DNA from: Dactylosporangium sucinum
GTDB taxonomy: Bacteria > Actinomycetota > Actinomycetes > Mycobacteriales > Micromonosporaceae
Length of the DNA stretch: 64,000 nt
Reading direction: 5' to 3'
Assembly (NCBI RefSeq): GCF_014647515.1
Contig: NZ_BMPI01000008.1
Location: 12,666 to 76,665 of the forward strand
Numbering within the stretch: position 1 is the first letter of the stretch; each line of letters starts with the position of its first letter. A program made the position numbers and the translations under genes. Of the stretch, positions 1 to 8,073 are shown piece after piece. The notes under the pieces are model-generated. The model was not told where the DNA came from and did not search any database. It saw only the letters and a program-made list of their open reading frames with translations.

Positions 1-1
1 G

Positions 2-94
2 CGCTTTCCTCTGCTCCGCGATCTTGGACTTGTGGCGCGAAATATACGGCAAATTGGGCGCCACAACTCCAAGATCGCGGAGCAGAGGAAAGCG
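2..94. repeat. Long palindrome, family A copy 1
   Basis: Two 37-nt arms (2-38 and 58-94) are reverse complements with a single mismatch, around a 19-nt AT-richer loop. The core GATCTTGGACTTGTGG recurs in palindromes at 7982-8065 and 51536-51608. It could fold as a very stable hairpin in either strand and may act as a bidirectional terminator or be a dispersed palindromic element. The left flank is outside the window, so the upstream gene is unknown. Confidence 0.85.
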
Positions 95-401
95 GGTGCG
101 GAGCGCGGGTGGCGTGGTGCTGGGGCGGGTGCCGAGGGTGAGCGGCGCGGCGTAAGGGCGGGGTGTGGACTGGGTTCGCGGACTGACGCTGGCGCAGTGT
201 GGGGGCGGCCCGACGTGAGGGCGGGTGCGCAGTGGGGCGGCAGCGGCGTTGGGGGCGGCGCGCAGTGGGGACGGCCCAGTGCGGGGGCGGGTGCGCAGTG
301 GAGACGGCGCGGCGTGGGGACCACGCGCAGTGGGGGCGGCCCCAGCGTGGGGGCGGGTGCGGCGTGGGGCTGGTGTGGAGGTGGTGGGTGCGGGTGGGGG
401 G
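95..401. repeat. Gene-free G-rich stretch with 66-bp imperfect tandem repeat
   Basis: I see no credible gene here; the open frames are low-complexity Gly/Ala/Arg runs. The block GCGGGTGCGCAGTGG occurs near 221 and 287 and a degenerate copy near 352, giving a period of about 66 bp over roughly 2.7 units. The top strand is strongly G-biased. The stretch lies just downstream of the minus-strand gene that ends at 402. Confidence 0.6.
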
Positions 402-695
402 CTAGAAGTTGATGAGGCGGCGGGCGCGGTCCAGCTCGTCGGCGAAGACCAGGACCCGCACCATGCCGTCGTGGCCCGTGGCCAGGGTGGCGCGGACGCC
501 GTTGCGGCGGAGGCGGTCGCGTACGTCGCGGGCGAAGGCCAGGTCGCCCACCGCCGAGACCGAGCGGAGCAGGCCGTAATCATCGTCGCCGAAGGAGTCG
601 TAGGCGCTCGGGGCGCCGCCGCGGTGCAGGAGCCGGATGATGAGGACGAGGGCGGCCAGCACGCCGGCCGACGCGGACCATCCCGCGAGGTACAT
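402..695 (-). CDS. Small membrane-anchored hypothetical protein
   Basis: 97 aa. Residues about 4-23 form one hydrophobic segment, followed by a short basic stretch and a soluble C-terminal half of about 65 residues rich in charged residues. I do not recognise the family. It follows the histidine kinase gene on the same strand with a 31-bp gap, so it is probably co-transcribed. The ATG at 695 was chosen because the hydrophobic segment starts right after it; a longer frame to 839 adds only Arg/Pro-rich sequence that overlaps the kinase gene. Ribosome binding site weak. Function unknown. Confidence 0.6.
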   Translation of the reverse strand: MYLAGWSASAGVLAALVLIIRLLHRGGAPSAYDSFGDDDYGLLRSVSAVGDLAFARDVRDRLRRNGVRATLATGHDGMVRVLVFADELDRARRLINF

Positions 696-726
696 GAGGG
701 GCACGTCGACAGTGTGCCACCATCCG

Positions 727-2928
727 TTAACGCAACGTTGCCAGTTCGGACTCCTCGGCGGAGGTCGAGGAGGAGGCGGGCAGCGCCGGAGGCAGCGTTG
801 TCGCGGCCGGCACCGTGAACGAGAAGCGGCTGCCGCCACCCGGGTTGTCGGCGACCGTGATCGAGCCGCCGTGCCGGTCGACGATCCGGCGGCAGATCGC
901 CAAGCCCAGGCCGGTGCCGCCGTAGGGCTGGCCGGCGTGCGCGCGGTGGAACGATTCGAACACGTGCGGCTTGTCGGCGTCGGGGATGCCGATGCCGCGG
1001 TCGGCGACCTCGACCCGGACCCAGCCGGGGCCCGCGCTGCCGGCGCTGATGTCGATTTTCGGTATGCGGCCCGGGGTCACGTACTTCAGCGCGTTGCCCA
1101 CCAGGTTGTCCAGGACGTGCCGCAGCATGGCCGGGTCGGCCTCGACGCGGGGGAGCGGCCCGACGTACACGTCCGGCCGCACCCGCAGGTGGTTCACCCG
1201 CTGGCCGACCACGTCGGTGACCAGCTCGGCCAGGTCGAGCGGCTGCGGCTTCAGCGCCGCGTCCCGCGCCGTCGTGTATGCGAGCAGGTCGTCGATGAGC
1301 CGGCGCATCCGTACCACGCCGTTGCTGACCCGCTCGATGCTGTCGATCGCCTCGCCCGGGTGTGGCGGGAGGGCGCTCAGCGCGTCGCGGGCCATCTCGG
1401 CGTGCGCGGCGATCACGGTCAGCGGGTTCTTCAGGTCGTGCGCGACGATCCCGGCGAACGCGGTCAGGTCGGCCTCCCGCTCGCGGGTCGCCGTGACGTC
1501 GTGGAACACCGCGATGGCGCCCCGGCGGCCGTCGACCTCCAGCGGGCGGCCGCTCACCGACAGCCACACACCCTCGGGCCGCCCGGGGTTGCGGATCACC
1601 ATCTCGATTCGGTCGGTCGACCGACCGGCAAGCGCCAGCACGAGCGGCAGCTCCGCGGGCGGGAAGGGTGTCACGCCGTCGGGGCGGTAGATGCCGTAGT
1701 GCGCCTGCCAGTGCTCCGGGCCGTCGATGTCGGCAGCAACGCCGAGCATCGCCCGCGCGGCCGGGTTGTGGACCAGGAACGCGCCGTCCTCGTCGACCAC
1801 GCCGACGCCGTCGCTGATGCGCTCCAGGATGCCGTTGAGCAGCGCCACCTGCCGGCGCGCGGTCCGCTCGGCCTCCCGCAGCTCGGCGGTGGCCGCCACG
1901 ACCCGCGCCTCGGCCCGCCGCCGGCCGCCGGCGAGGGCCCACAGCATCGCGCCGACGAGCGCGGTGAGCCCGGTGCCGCCCGCCCCGACCAGCCACGGCA
2001 GCGCGAGTGAGGTGCCGCCCAGCTGGGCCGGGTCGGCCGACACCACCAGCCGCCACTCGCGGTTGGCGAGCGGGATGGCGATCTCCCGGCGCATGTCCAG
2101 CTCTCCCGGGTGGTCCAGGCGCGCGACCAGGGTGGCCCGGCCGCCGCCGTTGTCGGCCCACAGCCGCGCGTCGACCTGCCCCTGCACGGCCGCGCTGAGC
2201 ACGCCGCCGACGAAGTCCTGCCCGCGCAGGCCCATGACCACCCAGCCCTTGAAGGCCCGCCGGCCGTCGGCGCCCGGGACGCCGTACACGGGCGCCGCGA
2301 GGACGAAGGACAGCTGCTGCTCGGCCGCCGGCAGGCCGCGGTCGCGCAGCAGGATGTACGTGTCGGAGACGGCCGGCGCGCCGGCGCGCCGGGCCTCGTT
2401 GAGCGCGGTCGTCGGCTCCGCCAGCTGCGAGAGGTCGGTGCCCGGCGGCACTCCCGAGCCGTTGGACAGCGGCCGGGTGAAGATCGTGAACTGGTGCTCG
2501 CGGCCGGTGCCCTGCGGGGCGAGCCGCAGGTCGGTCGCGCCGCGTTCTCGCCAGTACCGCTGGACCTCGGCCAGCTGCCCGTCCTCCGCCGGCACCGTGA
2601 AGACGAGCGACGTGGCCCCGGCCAGGCCCGCCTCCCGCAGCGGGAGCGTGATCGCGTCGAAGTCGCCCATCGTGAGCGTCTCGTGCGAGCCGATGGCCGA
2701 CGCGACGGTGCGCAGCGTGTCGAGGTACCGGTGAATCTCCGTCCGGACGGCGATCTCGGACAGCGACGCGTCCCGGTCCAGGACGGCCTGCGCCCGCTCC
2801 CGCTGGCCGTCGTGGATGGTCTGGGCCGCGTGCCACGACGCCGCCAGCCCGAGCGCGACGACAACGGCGATCGCCAGGCTCCCGCGCGTGCCGGCCTGGC
2901 GGACCGCCCTGCCCAGCCGACCCGTCAC
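727..2928 (-). CDS. Sensor histidine kinase with CHASE and PAS domains
   Basis: 733 aa, GTG start. Transmembrane segments at about 18-35 and 308-334 enclose a periplasmic-side CHASE-type ligand domain (about 60-290). A PAS domain spans about 362-480. The dimerisation/phosphoacceptor helix carries IVAHDLKNPLTV with the phosphorylated His near 497. The ATPase domain has an N box (DNLVGNALKY, about 607-616), G1 (DRGIGIP, about 643-649) and G2 (GGTGLGL, about 670-676). The C-terminus is a Pro/Ser-rich tail. No response regulator gene adjoins it, so it looks like an orphan kinase; it sits 40 bp after an ABC-2 exporter and may be transcribed with it. The ligand cannot be told from sequence. Confidence 0.9.
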   Translation of the reverse strand: MTGRLGRAVRQAGTRGSLAIAVVVALGLAASWHAAQTIHDGQRERAQAVLDRDASLSEIAVRTEIHRYLDTLRTVASAIGSHETLTMGDFDAITLPLREAGLAGATSLVFTVPAEDGQLAEVQRYWRERGATDLRLAPQGTGREHQFTIFTRPLSNGSGVPPGTDLSQLAEPTTALNEARRAGAPAVSDTYILLRDRGLPAAEQQLSFVLAAPVYGVPGADGRRAFKGWVVMGLRGQDFVGGVLSAAVQGQVDARLWADNGGGRATLVARLDHPGELDMRREIAIPLANREWRLVVSADPAQLGGTSLALPWLVGAGGTGLTALVGAMLWALAGGRRRAEARVVAATAELREAERTARRQVALLNGILERISDGVGVVDEDGAFLVHNPAARAMLGVAADIDGPEHWQAHYGIYRPDGVTPFPPAELPLVLALAGRSTDRIEMVIRNPGRPEGVWLSVSGRPLEVDGRRGAIAVFHDVTATREREADLTAFAGIVAHDLKNPLTVIAAHAEMARDALSALPPHPGEAIDSIERVSNGVVRMRRLIDDLLAYTTARDAALKPQPLDLAELVTDVVGQRVNHLRVRPDVYVGPLPRVEADPAMLRHVLDNLVGNALKYVTPGRIPKIDISAGSAGPGWVRVEVADRGIGIPDADKPHVFESFHRAHAGQPYGGTGLGLAICRRIVDRHGGSITVADNPGGGSRFSFTVPAATTLPPALPASSSTSAEESELATLR

Positions 2929-2968
2929 CCCGCACTGTTCGGCAACCGGCCGGCAACCCTGAGAAGAA

Positions 2969-3754
2969 TCAGTCCCGTTCCGTCCAGCGGAAGGTCAGCA
3001 GGCACAGGGCCAGGCCCACCACGACCCACCCGCCGAGCACCAGCGCGATCGTGCCGTGCTGCCAGGCGCCGCCGACCTCCCGCGCGGCGTACGAGTCGGG
3101 CAGGAACACCGAGCGCATGCCCTGGGTCATCCACTTCAGCGGGAACACCGCGGCGATGTCGCGCATCCAGGCCGGCAGGTCGGAGTACACGAAGAAGACG
3201 CCCGAGATGAACTGCAGCACGATCGCCACCGGCGTCACCACGGCCGGGCCGCTGCGCCCGGTGCGGGCCAGCGACGAGAACGCGATGCCGCACAGCGTGC
3301 AGGCGCTGATGCCGAGCAGCGTGACCCAGGCGAACGTGGCCCAGCGGGCCGCCGTCGAGGGCAGGTCGAGGTCGAAGAACAGCGCGGCCGTGCCCAGCAG
3401 CACCACGGTCTCGACGGCGCCGATGGCCAGGACCATGACGACCTTGCCGATGAAGTACGCCGTGCGGGGCATCGGGGTGCCGCGCAGCCGCTTGAGGATG
3501 CCCTTCTCCCGCTCCATCGGGATCTGGATCGCCAGCGACTGGAACCCGGTCGACAGCAGGCCGGCGGCGACCATGCCGGCGGCGAAATACTGCGTGAACG
3601 AAACCCCGGGCGCGATCTCGCCGCCGAAGATGGCCCCGAAGATGCCCAGCAGGATCAGCGGGAACAGCAGCGTGAACACCACCGACTCGCGGCTGCGCAG
3701 GAACTGCTTGATCTCCAGGCCGCCGCGCAGGAGGCCGAGCCGCAGGGTGTTCAT
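2969..3754 (-). CDS. ABC-2 type transporter permease
   Basis: 261 aa, ATG start. About six hydrophobic segments: a first near residues 25-45, then a cluster from about 60 to 190, and a last near 232-252, the usual ABC2_membrane layout. Its ATG overlaps the stop of the ATPase gene by 4 nt (ATGA at 3751-3754), a mark of translational coupling. With that ATPase it forms a two-gene exporter of the drug/antibiotic or polymer resistance type (DrrAB-like). Substrate not predictable. Confidence 0.88.
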   Translation of the reverse strand: MNTLRLGLLRGGLEIKQFLRSRESVVFTLLFPLILLGIFGAIFGGEIAPGVSFTQYFAAGMVAAGLLSTGFQSLAIQIPMEREKGILKRLRGTPMPRTAYFIGKVVMVLAIGAVETVVLLGTAALFFDLDLPSTAARWATFAWVTLLGISACTLCGIAFSSLARTGRSGPAVVTPVAIVLQFISGVFFVYSDLPAWMRDIAAVFPLKWMTQGMRSVFLPDSYAAREVGGAWQHGTIALVLGGWVVVGLALCLLTFRWTERD

Positions 3755-4602
3755 TCGCCGACGCCGATCATCCGCAGGTACACGTCCTCGAGGCTGGGTC
3801 GGGTGACGGTCAGGCCCGGCACCTCGCCGCCGAACTGGGCGGCGAGCCGGGTCACGACCGCGGTCGGGGCGTCGGTCTGCTCGCTGGCCGGCCCGTCGGG
3901 CCCGAGCCAGCTCACGGTCGCCGCGCCCGTGCCGCGGTCGCCGAGCCGGTCCGGCGCGTCGACGGCGATGAGCCGGCCGCCGGAGAGCACGCCGACCCGG
4001 TCCGCGAGCGCCTCCGCCTCGTCCAGATAGTGCGTGGTGAGCAGGATCGTCGTGCCGGCCGCGGCCAGGCCGCGGATCAGGCCCCAGAACTCGCGGCGCG
4101 CCTCGGGGTCGAAGCCCGTCGTCGGCTCGTCGAGGAACAGCAGCTCCGGCCGGCCGATGATGCCGAGCGCGACGTCCAGCCGCCGCTTCTGGCCGCCGGA
4201 CAGCACGCGGGTGCGGTCGTCCTGCTTCTCCGTCAGGCCGACGCGGGCGAGGACCTCGTCGGGATCGGCGGCGTCGGGGTAGTACTGCGCGAAATGATGC
4301 ACCACCTCGCGCGCCGTGAGGTCGTCGAACTCGCCGGTGCTCTGCAGCACCACGCCCACCCGGCCGCGCCAGGCCGCGTCGGCGTGCTGCGGGTCGAGCC
4401 CGAGCACCGAGACCTCGCCGGAGGTCCGCTTGCGGAAGCCCTCCAGGATCTCGACGGTCGTCGTCTTGCCGGCGCCGTTGGGCCCGAGCAGCGCGAACAC
4501 CTCGCCGGCGTGGACGTCGAGATCCACCCCGTCGACGGCGACAGCGCTGCGGTAGCGCTTGTGGAGCCCGCGCACAGTGATCGCATCCGCCACGGCGTAC
4601 AC
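3751..4602 (-). CDS. ABC transporter ATP-binding protein (DrrA-like)
   Basis: 283 aa, GTG start at 4602 preceded by GGGG at suitable spacing; a second GTG at 4593 is possible. Walker A GPNGAGKT (about 40-47), signature LSGGQKR (about 134-140), Walker B LLFLDEP (about 155-161) and the switch His in TTHYLDEAEALADR. The last 60 residues form the extra C-terminal domain seen in DrrA-type ATPases. It energises the adjacent permease; the pair is divergent from ecm, with only 60 bp between the starts. Confidence 0.92.
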   Translation of the reverse strand: MYAVADAITVRGLHKRYRSAVAVDGVDLDVHAGEVFALLGPNGAGKTTTVEILEGFRKRTSGEVSVLGLDPQHADAAWRGRVGVVLQSTGEFDDLTAREVVHHFAQYYPDAADPDEVLARVGLTEKQDDRTRVLSGGQKRRLDVALGIIGRPELLFLDEPTTGFDPEARREFWGLIRGLAAAGTTILLTTHYLDEAEALADRVGVLSGGRLIAVDAPDRLGDRGTGAATVSWLGPDGPASEQTDAPTAVVTRLAAQFGGEVPGLTVTRPSLEDVYLRMIGVGE

Positions 4603-4638
4603 ACTAACCCCGTGACAACTTTCATTGTCCGGGTGTAG

Positions 4639-4655
4639 TTACCCTTCAGTAAGGT
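4639..4655 (+). promoter_or_regulatory. ecm promoter -10 with overlapping palindromic element
   Basis: TTACCCTTCAGTAA (4639-4652) overlaps the hexamer TAAGGT (4650-4655). TAAGGT stands 7 nt before the ATG at 4663, the classic layout of a leaderless actinobacterial transcript. A weak -35 (TTGTCC, 4625-4630) lies 19 nt upstream. The TTAC...GTAA element resembles a TetR-type half-site pair and is shared with the ccr and aldehyde dehydrogenase upstream regions. Binding is inferred. Confidence 0.5.
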
Positions 4656-4662
4656 GCTGGTC

Positions 4663-6636
4663 ATGAGGCTCCCCGAGCGCGATCGTCCGTGGGTCATGCG
4701 TACGTACGCCGGCCACTCGTCGGCTGCCGCGTCGAACGCCCTCTTCCGGCGCAACCTCGCGAAGGGGCAGACCGGGCTCTCGGTCGCCTTCGACCTGCCC
4801 ACGCAGACCGGCTACGACCCCGACGCCGAGCTCGCCAACGGCGAGGTGGGGCGGGTCGGCGTGCCGGTCGCGCACCTCGGTGACATGCGGACCCTGTTCG
4901 ACGGCATCGACCTCGGCCGGGCCAACACCTCGATGACGATCAACGCCACGGCGATGTGGCTGCTCGCGTTGTACGTCACGTGCGCCCGCGAGCAGGGCGT
5001 GCCGATCGAGACGCTGGCGGGCACCACGCAGAACGACATCGTCAAGGAGTACCTGTCGCGCGGGACCCACATCTTCCCGCCCGGGCCGTCGCTGCGCCTG
5101 ACGACCGACACGATCGCCTGGACCGTCGCCAACTGCCCGAAGTGGAACCCGGTCAACATCTGCTCGTACCACCTCCAGGAGGCCGGGGCGACGCCGGTGC
5201 AGGAGGTCGCGTTCGCGCTCGCGACGGCGATCGCCGTGCTGGACGCCGTCCGCGACTCCGGCCAGGTTCCGTCGGAGCGCTTCCCCGACGTGGTCGCGCG
5301 CATCTCGTTCTTCGTCAACGCCTCCGTGCGGTTCGTGGAGGAGACGGCGAAGATGCGGGCGTTCACGGCGATGTGGGACGGCATCACCAGGGAGCGCTAC
5401 GGGGTCGAGTCGGCGGGCGCGCGCCGGTTCCGCTACGGGGTGCAGGTCAACTCGCTGGGGCTCACCGAGGCGCAGCCGGAGAACAACGTCCAGCGGATCG
5501 TGCTGGAGATGCTCGGCGTGACGCTGTCGCGGTCGGCGCGGGCTCGCGCGGTACAACTGCCCGCTTGGAACGAAGCACTCGGCCTGCCGCGGCCCTGGGA
5601 CCAGCAGTGGTCGCTGCGCATGCAGCAGGTGCTGGCGTTCGAGTCGGACCTGCTGGAGTACCCGGACCTGTTCGAGGGCTCGCACGTGATGACCGCGCTC
5701 GTCGACGAGATCGTCACCGGGGCGACGGCGGAGCTCGACCGGGTGCTGGAGCTGGGCGGGGTGGTGGCCGCGGTGGAGTCCGGCTACCTGAAGAGCGCGC
5801 TGGTGACCTCGCTGGCCGAGCGGCGCTCGCGCATGGAGCGCGGCGACGACGTGGTGGTGGGCGTCAACCGCTTCACCGAGACCGAGGCGTCGCCGCTGAC
5901 GGGTGCGGGCGCCATCGAGCAGATCGACCCGGCGGTGGAGGCGGCGGCGGTCTCGTCGGTGGCGTCGTGGCGGGCGTCGCGGGGCGACGTGTCGGACGCG
6001 CTCGACCGGCTCCGTGAGGCGGCGGCCGGCTCCGCGAACCTCATGGAGGCGACGTTGGCGTGTGTCGATGCCGGCGTGACGACGGGGGAGTGGGCCTCCG
6101 TGCTGCGTTCGGTGTTCGGCGAGTACCGCGCGCCGACCGGTCTGTCCGGTTCGACGGTGTCGTCGCCGTCCGGGAACCTGGACAAGGTTCGCGAACGGGT
6201 CCGGTCCACCGCCGCCGAGCTGGGCAGCGGGCGGTTGCGGATGCTCGTCGGCAAGCCCGGCCTCGACGGTCACTCCAACGGGGCCGAGCAGATCGCCGTC
6301 CGCGCCCGCGATGCCGGGTTCGAGGTGGTGTACCAAGGGATCCGGCTGACACCGGCGCAGATCGTCGCCGCGGCGGTCGAGGAGGACGTGGACCTGGTCG
6401 GCCTCTCGGTGCTGTCCGGTTCGCATCTCGCGGCGGTGGCGTCGGTACTGCAGGGACTGCGCGCCGAGGGCCTGACCGAACTGCCGGTGGTCGTGGGCGG
6501 GATCATCCCGCCCGACGACGCGGAGGTGCTGCGGTCGTCGGGCGTGGCGCGGGTGTTCACGCCGAAGGACTTCGCCATCACCGACGTGGTGAACGAGCTG
6601 GTCACCGTCGTCCGCGAGGCGCACCACCTGCCGTAG
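4663..6636 (+). CDS. ecm: Ethylmalonyl-CoA mutase (MeaA/Ecm family)
   Basis: 657 aa. A B12-dependent mutase that converts (2R)-ethylmalonyl-CoA to (2S)-methylsuccinyl-CoA in the ethylmalonyl-CoA pathway. The N-terminal substrate barrel holds [10 protein letters not shown] and [30 protein letters not shown] keeps the Arg typical of dicarboxylyl-CoA mutases. The C-terminal cobalamin domain has the DxHxxG signature (DGHSNG, His about 537), so one chain carries both domains, as known for Ecm. I chose ATG 4663 over GTG 4654 because of the -10 box 7 nt upstream; AAGG could alternatively serve as a ribosome binding site. Its usual partner ccr lies about 36 kb away. Confidence 0.92.
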   Translation: MRLPERDRPWVMRTYAGHSSAAASNALFRRNLAKGQTGLSVAFDLPTQTGYDPDAELANGEVGRVGVPVAHLGDMRTLFDGIDLGRANTSMTINATAMWLLALYVTCAREQGVPIETLAGTTQNDIVKEYLSRGTHIFPPGPSLRLTTDTIAWTVANCPKWNPVNICSYHLQEAGATPVQEVAFALATAIAVLDAVRDSGQVPSERFPDVVARISFFVNASVRFVEETAKMRAFTAMWDGITRERYGVESAGARRFRYGVQVNSLGLTEAQPENNVQRIVLEMLGVTLSRSARARAVQLPAWNEALGLPRPWDQQWSLRMQQVLAFESDLLEYPDLFEGSHVMTALVDEIVTGATAELDRVLELGGVVAAVESGYLKSALVTSLAERRSRMERGDDVVVGVNRFTETEASPLTGAGAIEQIDPAVEAAAVSSVASWRASRGDVSDALDRLREAAAGSANLMEATLACVDAGVTTGEWASVLRSVFGEYRAPTGLSGSTVSSPSGNLDKVRERVRSTAAELGSGRLRMLVGKPGLDGHSNGAEQIAVRARDAGFEVVYQGIRLTPAQIVAAAVEEDVDLVGLSVLSGSHLAAVASVLQGLRAEGLTELPVVVGGIIPPDDAEVLRSSGVARVFTPKDFAITDVVNELVTVVREAHHLP

Positions 6637-6637
6637 T

Positions 6638-7270
6638 TCAGGGCGCTGGTCGCCAGCCTTGCGACTGGGCCCACCTGGCGGCTTCCTTCTCCTGCTTGCG
6701 GCGCTTGCGGCGGCGCATCAGCCAGCCGAACGTGAGGAACATCAGGAGCAGGAAGAACAGCACCAGCACCGGCAGGATGATCGCGACCAGCGAGAGCACC
6801 GCACTGATCCCGTCCTCGATGGTGCTGGCCACGGGGGCGCCGAAGCCGGCCGTCGTCGCGTTGATGACCGGGCGGGAGGCCGCCTTCATGCCGTGCACGC
6901 CGAGCGAGACCGCGCCGCCGACCACGATGGGTATCCACTGGTTGCTGGAGAAGAACGACCCGGGATCGGTGACCGTCACTGTCGAGGCGCTCGACGCGGC
7001 GCCGAACGCCAGGCCGCCGGCGGTCGGCCGCACGAACGTCTGGATCACGTCGTTGACGTGGTCGACGATCGGCACCTTGTCGGCGACGAACTCGATCGCG
7101 AGCAGTGCCGCGACGATCAGGATGGTCCAGCCGTTCTCCATCCACTGCCAGTTCGACGGCAGCGTGATGAGCTCGGTGTACCGCGCGAGCACACCGATGG
7201 CGAGCAGCGGGATGTACGCGTTCAGCCCGGCCGATGTGGCCAGGCCGAGACCCGTCAATGCTTCCAACAC
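6638..7270 (-). CDS. DUF4126 family membrane protein
   Basis: 210 aa, GTG start. At least four hydrophobic segments: the N-terminal 25 residues, about 47-65, a Gly/Ala-rich stretch around 85-130, and a strong helix near 155-185. The C-terminus is a positively charged cytoplasmic tail ([12 protein letters not shown]) followed by WAQSQGWRP. The Gly/Ala-rich core with Asn and Pro in membrane helices is typical of DUF4126. Function unknown. It converges on ecm with 1 bp between stop codons and diverges from nucS over 51 bp. Confidence 0.8.
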   Translation of the reverse strand: MLEALTGLGLATSAGLNAYIPLLAIGVLARYTELITLPSNWQWMENGWTILIVAALLAIEFVADKVPIVDHVNDVIQTFVRPTAGGLAFGAASSASTVTVTDPGSFFSSNQWIPIVVGGAVSLGVHGMKAASRPVINATTAGFGAPVASTIEDGISAVLSLVAIILPVLVLFFLLLMFLTFGWLMRRRKRRKQEKEAARWAQSQGWRPAP

Positions 7271-7308
7271 GCCCCTAGCATGACATCAGCCCGCCAATCG
7301 GGCCGGGA

Positions 7309-7314
7309 TAGGCT
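7309..7314 (+). promoter_or_regulatory. nucS leaderless -10 box
   Basis: TAGGCT ends 7 nt before the GTG start of nucS. No ribosome binding site is seen, so the transcript probably starts at or next to the start codon. Confidence 0.5.
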
Positions 7315-7321
7315 GTCCGCC

Positions 7322-7981
7322 GTGCGTCTCGTCATCGCCAAGTGTTCGGTCGACTACGTCGGCCGGCTCACGGCCCACCTCCCGCTCGCGACCCGCCTCC
7401 TGCTGATCAAGGCCGATGGCTCGATCTCGATCCACGCCGATGACCGGGCATACAAGCCGCTCAACTGGATGAGTCCGCCGTGCCGCCTGGAGGAGGCCGA
7501 CGGCCTGTGGCGCGTGGTCAACAAGGGCGGCGAGGAGCTGCGGATCACGATCGAGGAGATCCTGCACGACACGTCGCACGAGCTGGGCGTCGACCCGGGC
7601 CTGGTGAAGGACGGCGTGGAGGCCCACCTGCAGGAGCTGCTGGCGGCGGCCCCGCAGACGCTGGGCACGGGCTTCACGCTGATCCGCCGCGAGTACATGA
7701 CCGCGATCGGCCCGGTCGACCTGCTGTGCAAGGACGGCGAGGGCGCCACGGTCGCGGTCGAGATCAAGCGGCGGGGCGAGATCGACGGGGTGGAGCAGCT
7801 GACCCGCTACCTGGAGCTGCTCGGCCGGGATCCGCTGCTGGCGCCGGTGAGCGGCATCTTCGCGGCCCAGGAGATCAAGCCCCAGGCCCGGGTGCTGGCC
7901 GAGGACCGCGGCATCCGCTGCGTGGTGCTGGACTACAACGCGCTCCGCGGCATCGAGCGCGACGAGCTCACCCTGTTCTAA
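7322..7981 (+). CDS. nucS: Mismatch-specific endonuclease NucS (EndoMS)
   Basis: 219 aa, the family's usual length. In actinobacteria lacking MutS/MutL, NucS cuts both strands at mismatches and keeps the mutation rate low. The N-terminal DNA-binding/dimerisation half begins [15 protein letters not shown]. The C-terminal RecB-like nuclease domain shows the catalytic D-(E)xK pattern: GPVDLLC supplies Asp and VAVEIKRRG supplies Glu and Lys. The C-terminus ends LTLF; such a tail can serve for sliding-clamp binding, which is inference here. The GTG start follows a -10 box by 7 nt. Confidence 0.93.
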   Translation: MRLVIAKCSVDYVGRLTAHLPLATRLLLIKADGSISIHADDRAYKPLNWMSPPCRLEEADGLWRVVNKGGEELRITIEEILHDTSHELGVDPGLVKDGVEAHLQELLAAAPQTLGTGFTLIRREYMTAIGPVDLLCKDGEGATVAVEIKRRGEIDGVEQLTRYLELLGRDPLLAPVSGIFAAQEIKPQARVLAEDRGIRCVVLDYNALRGIERDELTLF

Positions 7982-8065
7982 CCCCGTCGATCTTGCACTT
8001 GTGGTGCCCGGAAACTCCGTGAATGCGCGGGTTTGTCAGGCACCACAAGTGCAAGATCGACGAGG
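7982..8065. terminator. Long palindrome, family A copy 2, between convergent genes
   Basis: Arms 7982-8008 and 8039-8065 (27 nt, one mismatch) flank a 30-nt loop; the core is GATCTTGCACTTGTGG. The arm begins directly after the nucS stop codon and the element ends 8 bp before the stop of the convergent aldehyde dehydrogenase gene. That placement suits a bidirectional terminator, although there is no U-tract. Confidence 0.75.
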
Positions 8066-8073
8066 AAGCGGGG

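Noticed and set aside
380..400. G-quadruplex at the end of the G-rich region
   Set aside because: The G-runs (GGG TGC GGG T GGGGGG) fall short of four separate runs of three with loops, so the motif is not supported.
4639..6627. Minus-strand 662-codon open frame opposite ecm
   Set aside because: Composition (His/Arg/Gln/Asp-rich, no hydrophobic core pattern) is that of an antisense shadow in high-GC DNA, and ecm is unambiguous.
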